DNA of 22,882 nt, taken from positions 1 to 22,882 of the forward strand of contig WQYS01000007.1 in assembly GCA_009781125.1 (NCBI GenBank), read 5' to 3'. The DNA is from Acidobacteriaceae bacterium (GTDB lineage: Bacteria; Acidobacteriota; Terriglobia; Terriglobales; Acidobacteriaceae). How positions within the stretch are numbered: position 1 is the first letter of the stretch; each line of letters starts with the position of its first letter. The notes below the pieces were generated by a model. It ran no database searches. It had not been told where the DNA came from and saw only the letters and a list, made by a program, of their open reading frames with translations. The translations under genes were made by a program, and so were the position numbers. Positions 8,549 through 15,216 of the stretch are shown in pieces.

Positions 8549-10687
8549 TCACATAGCTGTAGCGCTTCGAATCTCTACCTGAACCGGCTTGCTGGATCGC
8601 GTCTCGATCCAGAGCAGAAGGTCCGTGCTATCCAGCCCTGGAACAAGACTTTTACGGAACTCTTTTCCCCATGGAACTGGCCTTCCATCCAGGACCAGGC
8701 TGGCATCGTTGCCGCCCCAGTTTCTAATCAGGATCGCCATGTGGAAGAGAGGAGAAGTTTCGCTGGCGTGGAAGACAAGCCGCAGCGGCGCCGCAGCTCC
8801 TTCACCCGCTGGCTTTGCTCCGGAGATGAGATACGCTCTCTGCGCCGGATCGTAGCCCTCGCTGCGATACGAGTTACTTTGTAACTCAAGTGGTGGCGGC
8901 GTGAGCCATGACTTCGCCAGCGGTATCAGCTCTGGAAGGCTGCTGGTCGTCAGTCCATTCAACAGAATCTTGGTTGCTGTGTCGTCTGTCTCTGCATAAG
9001 GCTTCCAGAACAGGTGCGACACCGACGAATGAGAGGGGCGATCGTTTGTTACGCAGGGACGGTCGCTCGAAGCGATCTGCGCCACCGGCCAATGGTTCCA
9101 GCACTCAAACAAAAAATAGCTTTTCTCGTTGTTGTAGAAGTCAGAGCTGACGCCATCGGGCGGGACAATCTGAAAGGGCTTCCATTCGGAGCGCAGGTTC
9201 ACCAACTGCATATTCACGTTGGGCGGAGTGGACGTATCGGCAGGACCAATCGGGTCGGCAAAGGCGCCCGCAGGGTTCTTCTGCCACGTGTATGTTTTTG
9301 TGGCGCCCTGCATGTTTCCCAGCGTGACAGCGTCGGGGTTGATATTGTCTTCTGGCCGTTGTCCAGGCTGGTTCAGTATGATTGTCTCCTGCCATTCGCG
9401 CACCGCGTTGACCCTGGCGGTATGGATCACCTGCTTGCGGACAGCTACGCCATCCGGATATATTGTCCAGTACTCGTCGGCCCAATCGGTCCAGCCGGTG
9501 AGCGGGTCGTGCCATGCGCCTTTGAAGCCCACCGTCTCGATCAAGGCATAGCGCCAGTGGACCACGGCGCGCACCTCGTTGCTTTCGAGTATCTCCACGT
9601 GCGAGAACAAACTCTGCTTGTCGGACATCGGCTCGCAGTCGCCTCCGTCGGGGCAGCCGGAGTCCCATACCTCCAGAAACTCGTTGGTTGACCACTTGTC
9701 ATCACCGGAGACCCACGCCGGGACATAGTTCAGCCCTTGCCAGAAGACAAGCCGCGTAGGCGACTCGTCGAAGCGAACAACCACGTCGGCGTTGGGACCG
9801 ATCTGCCGCAAGCGATCCCAGGGTTCCTCGTACCGCAGGCTGGCGTAATACGCGCCGAACCTTCCCGGCCCAATCGGCCCCGAGGGCATCTTCTGCCATG
9901 GAAGCACATCGCCTTTCGGAGCTGAAACAGCCGCATAATCCTGAGCGATTTCCTGGCCGGAGCGTGCCCGTCCAAAAATCCTGAGTTCATCCAGGATGCC
10001 GTCCAGCGAGTACCAGACGGCATGTGGCGGTTTCACCTCGGCCTCGGGAAAGGGGAGTGCTGGCTGACGGACACGGCCAACGAGAAGATCGACCTTCGCA
10101 GGCGAGAAGGAGCCTTGCACAGGCGTCTGTGCGATACGTTCTCCGTTCATGTATACGGTGAGAATGCCCTGGCCGTTATTCGCGGGATCTGTTTGATACG
10201 TGCCGGCGAGGTGTGCCCACTGCTTCAGCGGTACGGTTACCGTGCTTACGGCTGAGTGCCATTGTCCGTCGATGGAGGCCCCCAACGCAACGTGACCGAA
10301 GGCGTCGATTCCAAAGAAGTAACCGGCCTGACGTTGCGCCTCCTGATCTGCGATCGGAACCCAGTTCCACGGATATGTATTGAGCGCGACCCAGGCTTCA
10401 AGAGTGAATCCACCTGGCCCCATTGCGGGAATTTCACTGGCTGCGACGGTCATGCTTGTGGTGTAGCCGTCCAGACGCAAGGCGTCTCCAGTTACTCCTG
10501 GAACGTATTGAAACTTACCCTCAAGTTTGCCCGCTACACCATGTACTGAGTCGACAGGGGACGACGATTGTTCGCTTGAGAATGGCCAGTGAACCTCGTT
10601 CACCGCAGTCTGAGCCGACACCGCAGCCGGGATTACAGCAGCAGCAAAGAAGAGCAGCACTCTCGGAATCAGAATGTTCATTTGCAT
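8549..10687 (-). CDS. Exported LamG-domain protein of unknown catalytic function
   Basis: The 712-residue product begins with a Sec signal (ILIPRVLLFFAAAVIPAAVSAQ, about 5-26). A concanavalin A-like LamG jellyroll follows at about 55-250, with GFTLEAWV, a kinase-unrelated WVPIADQE strand and LDGILDELRIFGRA near its end. The remaining 450 or so residues are rich in Trp and Tyr, contain no motif I recognise, and carry the acidic Cys segment DSGCPDGGDCEP. LamG units bind or act on polysaccharides, so a carbohydrate-binding, lyase or hydrolase role is likely; I do not name a family. ATG at 10687 is chosen because it opens the signal peptide; the 47 codons upstream run through the promoter and operator region. 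It is divergent from the GH39-like gene and shares operator site B. Confidence 0.75.
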   Translation of the reverse strand: MQMNILIPRVLLFFAAAVIPAAVSAQTAVNEVHWPFSSEQSSSPVDSVHGVAGKLEGKFQYVPGVTGDALRLDGYTTSMTVAASEIPAMGPGGFTLEAWVALNTYPWNWVPIADQEAQRQAGYFFGIDAFGHVALGASIDGQWHSAVSTVTVPLKQWAHLAGTYQTDPANNGQGILTVYMNGERIAQTPVQGSFSPAKVDLLVGRVRQPALPFPEAEVKPPHAVWYSLDGILDELRIFGRARSGQEIAQDYAAVSAPKGDVLPWQKMPSGPIGPGRFGAYYASLRYEEPWDRLRQIGPNADVVVRFDESPTRLVFWQGLNYVPAWVSGDDKWSTNEFLEVWDSGCPDGGDCEPMSDKQSLFSHVEILESNEVRAVVHWRYALIETVGFKGAWHDPLTGWTDWADEYWTIYPDGVAVRKQVIHTARVNAVREWQETIILNQPGQRPEDNINPDAVTLGNMQGATKTYTWQKNPAGAFADPIGPADTSTPPNVNMQLVNLRSEWKPFQIVPPDGVSSDFYNNEKSYFLFECWNHWPVAQIASSDRPCVTNDRPSHSSVSHLFWKPYAETDDTATKILLNGLTTSSLPELIPLAKSWLTPPPLELQSNSYRSEGYDPAQRAYLISGAKPAGEGAAAPLRLVFHASETSPLFHMAILIRNWGGNDASLVLDGRPVPWGKEFRKSLVPGLDSTDLLLWIETRSSKPVQVEIRSATAM

Positions 10688-10716
10688 GGAAGATCGTCTC
10701 CAGAGATGAAAACCAC

Positions 10717-10746
10717 ATATTATCCAACTCCTGCAAAGGCTTTCCA
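10717..10746 (-). promoter_or_regulatory. Candidate proximal promoter of the LamG gene
   Basis: On the minus strand TGGAAA (10746-10741) and TAATAT (10722-10717) are separated by 18 bases, about 30 bases before the ATG. The -10 is good and the -35 weak. A second candidate, TTGAAC (10822-10817) with TAGACT (10800-10795), overlaps operator site B. Confidence 0.35.
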
Positions 10747-10767
10747 GCGCTATTTCGCAGAGTTGTC

Positions 10768-10797
10768 TTGACAACGGCATGATAGGACCACTACAGT
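10768..10797 (+). promoter_or_regulatory. Promoter of the GH39-GH13-acyltransferase unit
   Basis: TTGACA (10768-10773), 18 bases, then TACAGT (10792-10797). Both boxes and the spacing are identical to the TonB-receptor promoter at 21026-21055. Confidence 0.65.
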
Positions 10798-10808
10798 CTA
10801 CGACATAT

Positions 10809-10822
10809 TTGAAAGGGTTCAA
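10809..10822. promoter_or_regulatory. Palindromic operator, site B
   Basis: TTGAAAGGGTTCAA contains the core TGAAAGGGTTCA (10810-10821), beginning 12 bases after the -10 box of the GH39 promoter and overlapping a possible -35 box of the divergent LamG gene. It matches the TGAAANNNTTCA pattern of sites A, C and D. Confidence 0.65.
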
Positions 10823-10937
10823 GACCATTTCGCCGTTTGGCGTTTTGCGGTGAGGCGCGAACGTGCTTTGCCCTTGTGTTGCGTGTCGCTGAAGGATGAA
10901 TCGCAGGTTTCAGGCTACGGAGGTATCGAAAGAAACA

Positions 10938-12497
10938 ATGCATAGGAAAACAGGTTTAGGTCTTGTAGTTGCCGCATGTCTAAGTATTGGTTCGGCAGTT
11001 ACTATGGCGCAGACGCAATCGGCTGCCGTTTCCGTGAAGTGGGACAACGTTATTGGCACATCCGTCACGGTCCCAACTACACAGATCCTGGCGCATGCGT
11101 ATACGCTGCGTACCAGTCCGATCCACGATCAGCTTTTGCAGGCGCTTGAGAATCTGCATACGAACGACACGCGGCTACAGTTCTGGTACTCGGTTACGCG
11201 GCAGGTCGTGGCAGAGATCGAGGAGCCGACCGCGACGGAAACTCATTGGGATTTCACCTATGCCGATCCTCTGGTAGCCGACTACTATGCGCATACCAGG
11301 GGAAGGCACCACATGAACTTCACCACCATTCCGCGCTGGATGTTCAAGGTGCCGCCCAAGGAGGTTCCCGCCGATCCGAAGGCATCGTTCTATCCCTATA
11401 CGGACGATACGCGCGGCGATCTGCTGAAGGATCCGACAGGCCGCCAGATTGCCGACTACCAGGCACGAATCTTCCAGTGGTATACGAAGGGCGGCTTTAC
11501 CGACGAACTGGGGAAGTTCCATAAGTCAGGCCATCATTACAAGATCGATTACTGGGACGTACTGAACGAACCGGACTTTGAAAACCGGATTACGGTTGAG
11601 CAATTCACTCGTATTTACGATGCCGTAACGGAAGCCATCCACAAGATCGATCCCCATGTGCAGTTTCTTGCGCCGGAGGTCTCCGGAGCCGAGGTGCCGT
11701 GGGCGCGGTACTTCCTCGACGCCAGGAATCACAGGCCCGGATCGCTGCCAGTAGCCTGGTTCACCTTCCACAACTATGTGAACGCTCCCAACGATCCGTC
11801 GGTATGGCACGAGAGCTACTTTACCGGTCCGGCGAAGAGCGCGACCGACGGCGTTCCGGCCAGAGCGTTCGTGGATCGTATCCGCGAAGTGATGAAGATT
11901 CGCGACGAACTCTCTCCGAAGACAAAGGTTATCGTCGATGAGTTGGGTACGTTCAACGACATAAAGACGACGGAAGAGGCCTGCCGCTCCAACGAGCCGT
12001 ATGAAGCGTACCACCCGCTTTACTGGAATGCGATCGGCGCCAACTGGGCTTATATCTTCATAGCGGCCCAGCGCCTCGAAATGCCCATGCTTAGCATGTC
12101 TCAGTTGCTCGGATATCCAACCCAGTGTCATTCCATTTCGATGTTCGACTGGGTCACGGCCAGGCCGAACGCGCATTATTGGGTACTCAGCCTCATAAAT
12201 GAGAATTTCGCGCCGGGCGATAAGCTCGTGTCTACAACCATTTCGGCTGATGGGGCCGTCGAAGCACAGGCCGCTATCACCAGTGCGGGCCGCAAACTGC
12301 TGCTGGTCAACACCACAGAGCATCCTGTGCGGGTGGATCTCAGCGGATCGTTTCCGCATGACGGAAAGACCCAGTTAAAGGCCGAGGTTGTGGATCAGGC
12401 GTCCGGTGAAGATGCGCCGCGCGTAGATCGTTTGAGCGGATCGCAGATTACATTAGCGCCCTTTGCCGTTGCAGTGATCTCGAAAGCAACTATTTAA
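10938..12497 (+). CDS. Exported clan GH-A glycosidase, GH39-like
   Basis: The 519-residue product has a Sec signal (LGLVVAACLSIGSAVTMAQ, about 7-25) and a TIM-barrel layout of clan GH-A. YWDVLNEPDF (205-214) carries the acid/base Glu211, and KVIVDELGTFND (330-341) carries the nucleophile Glu335 at the end of strand 7. This most resembles GH39 (beta-xylosidase, alpha-L-iduronidase and relatives); the exact activity is not readable. A C-terminal beta-sandwich (about 425-519) with TLAPFAVAVI closes the protein. ATG at 10938 is preferred because it directly opens the signal peptide and follows a GGAGG, though at a rather long 14 bases; an in-frame ATG at 10896 has poorer context. It is first in a plus-strand unit with the GH13 and acyltransferase genes, under operator site B. 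Confidence 0.82.
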   Translation: MHRKTGLGLVVAACLSIGSAVTMAQTQSAAVSVKWDNVIGTSVTVPTTQILAHAYTLRTSPIHDQLLQALENLHTNDTRLQFWYSVTRQVVAEIEEPTATETHWDFTYADPLVADYYAHTRGRHHMNFTTIPRWMFKVPPKEVPADPKASFYPYTDDTRGDLLKDPTGRQIADYQARIFQWYTKGGFTDELGKFHKSGHHYKIDYWDVLNEPDFENRITVEQFTRIYDAVTEAIHKIDPHVQFLAPEVSGAEVPWARYFLDARNHRPGSLPVAWFTFHNYVNAPNDPSVWHESYFTGPAKSATDGVPARAFVDRIREVMKIRDELSPKTKVIVDELGTFNDIKTTEEACRSNEPYEAYHPLYWNAIGANWAYIFIAAQRLEMPMLSMSQLLGYPTQCHSISMFDWVTARPNAHYWVLSLINENFAPGDKLVSTTISADGAVEAQAAITSAGRKLLLVNTTEHPVRVDLSGSFPHDGKTQLKAEVVDQASGEDAPRVDRLSGSQITLAPFAVAVISKATI

Positions 12498-12512
12498 GGC
12501 AATTGGCGACAA

Positions 12513-12567
12513 GCTGTAGTACAGAGAGGCGCGGAGAAGCTCGCCGATAACTCCGCGCCGCTACAGC
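12513..12567 (+). promoter_or_regulatory. Strong intercistronic hairpin between GH39-like and GH13 genes
   Basis: GCTGTAG (12513-12519) pairs with CTACAGC (12561-12567), and GGCGCGGAG (12528-12536) pairs with CTCCGCGCC (12551-12559). It nearly fills the 78-base gap and has no U-tract. A likely role is mRNA stabilisation or partial attenuation between the two genes. Confidence 0.55.
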
Positions 12568-12581
12568 AGGCAAGGATGGTC

Positions 12582-14009
12582 ATGAACAGAACTGACAATG
12601 ACTCCATAAGAGGATTGCGGACGCGCTGCTGCTTCCGGCTGCAATCCTTTTTTTTCTTTCTTATGGTCTGTGTTGCAGGAGTTGGCGCTCAGGATCTTTC
12701 GTTCGGCAATCTTGATGCGAGACCGGCTCCGGAGTGGCTGGCTAAAGCCAGCATCTACGAGGTATGGCTGAACGTGTTCAGCAAGGAAGGCAATCTGCGC
12801 GGAGCCATCCCGCGTCTACAGCAGGTCGCGGACCTGGGCGCGACGATCGTTTACCTCGGTCCGATTGCAAAACGCTCTGCTGAGCCGGGAGCGTCTCCCT
12901 ACAGCATCGCCGACTACAACGAGATCGACCCTGAAGCGGGCACGGACCAGGACCTGCGCGATTTCGTCACGGCGGCACATAAGCTGGGCCTCAAGGTCAT
13001 GCTGGATATCGTGTACTACCACACGGCTCCCGACAACGTCATGATGCAGAAGGACCCTTCGTTCTTTGTGAAAAACACTGAAGGGAAGACCGTGCGCGGA
13101 TTCTGGCCCCAGCCGCTGCCGGACTTTCAAAAGCCGCCGGTGCGCAGGTATCTGATCGACAGCCTGCTGCACTGGGTCCGCGATTTCGACGTGGATGGTT
13201 TCCGCTGCGATGTGGGCGCGGGCGTGCCGGTCACCTTCTGGAACGAAGCCCGTAAGGCGCTGGACCTGGCAAAGCCCGGCGTGGTCCTGCTCTCTGAATC
13301 AGATCGGCCCGACGATCAGTTGCAGGCTTTCGATATCAACTACAACTTCCAGTATTATCTTGCGCTTCGTTCTGTTCTTCGTGATGGCGAACCGGCCAGC
13401 GTGTTGAGGGCCAACTGGGAGAAGATGCACGAGACCATGCCGCGGGGCGCGCGCCTGCTGCACTACAGCGACAACCATGATTGGCCGCGCGCCGTGCTCC
13501 AATTCGGCGAGCGGGGCGCGCTGGCCGCGTCCGTGCTGAACTTCACGCTGGATGGAGTCCCGTTCCTCTACAACGGGCAGGAGGTCAATGACCCCAGCCC
13601 TACTTCGTGGAGGCGAGCCGCTCCTATTCACTGGCCCTTTACTGAAAAACACGAAGACCAGGATTCTCCGGGAGCGGTCCTCGAAACCTACAAGAAGCTA
13701 TTCAAGCTCAGGAACTCCGAGCCCGCCATCTACTCAGGCACGGTGGAGTGGATCAATAACACGGAGCCTGACAGCGTCCTCAGCTTTCTGCGTAAGTCGC
13801 CGGACTCTAAGGTTCTCGTTATCGTAAACCTCTCTAACCGGAACGTCCATGTGACGCTCGATCTTCCGGTGATGGACTACTACGTGGTGGACAATCTGCT
13901 CGGGTCTGGCAAGAGATGGTTTCAGCTTTACTCGGGCCGCGTATCGGCCAATCTGGGCGCGTATGAATATATTGTTGGCAAGAAGGTTCCGCTGGCGCCA
14001 CTACAATAA
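12582..14009 (+). CDS. Exported GH13 (alpha-amylase family) glycosidase
   Basis: The 475-residue product is a GH13 enzyme acting on alpha-glucosidic bonds. All catalytic residues are visible: GFRCDVG with nucleophile Asp210, LLSESD with acid Glu239, and HYSDNHD with Asp300. Region I reads DIVYYH instead of the usual DxVxNH, so the calcium-linked Asn is replaced by Tyr, as in some calcium-independent subfamilies. An N-terminal signal is Phe-rich (QSFFFFLMVCVAGVGAQ, about 21-37). ATG at 12582 is preferred to 12576 because AAGG then sits 6 bases upstream. The C-terminal beta domain ends with a normal tail. It lies 78 bases after the GH39-like gene and 31 bases before the acyltransferase gene, so one transcript is likely. 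Its first codons contain a terminator-like hairpin and T-run. Confidence 0.88.
   Translation: MNRTDNDSIRGLRTRCCFRLQSFFFFLMVCVAGVGAQDLSFGNLDARPAPEWLAKASIYEVWLNVFSKEGNLRGAIPRLQQVADLGATIVYLGPIAKRSAEPGASPYSIADYNEIDPEAGTDQDLRDFVTAAHKLGLKVMLDIVYYHTAPDNVMMQKDPSFFVKNTEGKTVRGFWPQPLPDFQKPPVRRYLIDSLLHWVRDFDVDGFRCDVGAGVPVTFWNEARKALDLAKPGVVLLSESDRPDDQLQAFDINYNFQYYLALRSVLRDGEPASVLRANWEKMHETMPRGARLLHYSDNHDWPRAVLQFGERGALAASVLNFTLDGVPFLYNGQEVNDPSPTSWRRAAPIHWPFTEKHEDQDSPGAVLETYKKLFKLRNSEPAIYSGTVEWINNTEPDSVLSFLRKSPDSKVLVIVNLSNRNVHVTLDLPVMDYYVVDNLLGSGKRWFQLYSGRVSANLGAYEYIVGKKVPLAPLQ
12611..12655 (+). terminator. Terminator-like hairpin inside the GH13 signal-peptide codons
   Basis: AGGATTGC (12611-12618) pairs with GCAATCCT (12641-12648) and is followed at once by eight T (12648-12655). 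Inner GGA/TCC pairing is possible. The form is that of a rho-independent terminator, but it lies in coding sequence. It may cause partial termination, or the T-run may simply encode the run of Phe in the signal. Confidence 0.4.
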
Positions 14010-14040
14010 TGGAACCGCCGTTGCTTCTGGAGCTTCCCCG

Positions 14041-15183
14041 ATGTCAGTAACAGTAGCCGCGCCTGACCAGATCGTTGCCGGAGGGCGTCTTCAGTCGCTC
14101 GATATCGCCCGCGGTATCACGATCGCTTTCATGATCATGGTGAACAACAACGGCGCGAATCCCTATGCGCCTTTCATGCACTCGGCATGGAACGGATGGA
14201 CGCTGACAGACCTGGTGTTTCCAGCCTTTCTTTTTCTCGTCGGAGTGTCCATCGTGTTCTCGCTGGCCAAGCGGCTCTCGCAGAGAGTTGCGAAGTCAGT
14301 CATCGTAATGAGCATTCTCAAACGCACGGTGATTTTGTTTGCGCTTGGGCTTGTAGTCAACGGCTTCCCATACTTCAATCTTTACCACCTTCGCATCTAC
14401 GGCGTATTGCAGCGCATTGCGTTGTGCTATCTGTTTGCATCTCTGCTTTATCTGTTTCGCAGGCGGGCCGGAATGATTGCAGCCATCACGGCGTTCCTGC
14501 TGGTTGCCTACTACGTGCTTATGCGGTTTGTGCCTGTCCCGGGAGCAGGCGTGCCGACGCACGGCATTCCGTTGCTGGACCCGGACCAGAACTGGGTTGC
14601 ATGGCTTGACCGGCACCTGTTGCCAGGCCGGCTCTATGAAGGAGTACGAGATCCGGAAGGACTGCTGAGCACCATACCTGCCGTTGGCACAACTTTGCTG
14701 GGCGTGCTGACAGGCTTGTGGATTCAGAGTCAACGAGAGCGCAGACGCATCAGTCAGGGGTTGTTTGGAAGCGCTGTCGTTCTGATTGTGATGGGACAGC
14801 TATGGAGTGTGTGGTTCCCCATTAACAAGAAGCTCTGGACCAGCTCCTATGTTCTTTTTACAGCCGGATGCAGCCTGTTGCTGCTGGCGCTGCTCTACTG
14901 GCTTATCGACGTGAAGAACATTCGCAAGGCATTAAAGATGCCGTGGACCGTCTTCGGCACGAATGCGATCTTTGCGTATATGCTCTCTGAATTACTTGCG
15001 ACCAGTCTGTGGGTGATTCATCTGCCCGGCAACGTGATGCTTTGGACGTGGATCTACGATCACATCTTCCGGCCCATTCATCCCGCTGGCGCAGGCTCGC
15101 TCCTCTATTCCATCAGCTTTACAGCGGTCTGCTGGCTTGCCACCTGCATCTTGTGGAAGAAGAAGATTTTTCTGAAAGTGTAA
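14041..15183 (+). CDS. HGSNAT/NagX-like membrane acyltransferase
   Basis: The 380-residue product is an inner-membrane protein with about ten hydrophobic helices, of the heparan-alpha-glucosaminide N-acetyltransferase-like family (COG4299). The family opening GGRLQSLDIARG (14-25), the NNNG loop, and HSAWNGWTLTDLVFPAFLF (47-65) with conserved His47 are present. Such proteins carry acetyl groups across the membrane to sugars in animals; the bacterial role is not settled. ATG at 14041 is chosen because GGAG lies 8 bases upstream and the family similarity starts there; the in-frame extension to 13963 would overlap the GH13 gene. It ends the plus-strand unit and is convergent with the six-hairpin glycosidase gene, 33 bases apart. 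Confidence 0.83.
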   Translation: MSVTVAAPDQIVAGGRLQSLDIARGITIAFMIMVNNNGANPYAPFMHSAWNGWTLTDLVFPAFLFLVGVSIVFSLAKRLSQRVAKSVIVMSILKRTVILFALGLVVNGFPYFNLYHLRIYGVLQRIALCYLFASLLYLFRRRAGMIAAITAFLLVAYYVLMRFVPVPGAGVPTHGIPLLDPDQNWVAWLDRHLLPGRLYEGVRDPEGLLSTIPAVGTTLLGVLTGLWIQSQRERRRISQGLFGSAVVLIVMGQLWSVWFPINKKLWTSSYVLFTAGCSLLLLALLYWLIDVKNIRKALKMPWTVFGTNAIFAYMLSELLATSLWVIHLPGNVMLWTWIYDHIFRPIHPAGAGSLLYSISFTAVCWLATCILWKKKIFLKV

Positions 15184-15184
15184 T

Positions 15185-15204
15185 GGGGCGCATGGCCGCA
15201 CCCC
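15185..15204. terminator. Possible bidirectional terminator hairpin between convergent genes
   Basis: GGGGCGC (15185-15191) and GCACCCC (15198-15204) form a 7-base stem with one mismatch and a 6-base loop in the 33-base gap between the acyltransferase and six-hairpin genes. No U-tract follows on either strand, so termination is not certain. Confidence 0.35.
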
Positions 15205-15216
15205 GCTTCAGGCCGA

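Noticed and set aside
9171..9184. TGAAAGGGCTTCCA as a fifth operator
   Set aside because: It lies inside the LamG coding region and lacks TTCA at the required spacing.
11526..12359. 277-codon minus-strand open frame within the GH39-like gene
   Set aside because: Antisense to a gene with both catalytic Glu motifs; no evidence of its own.
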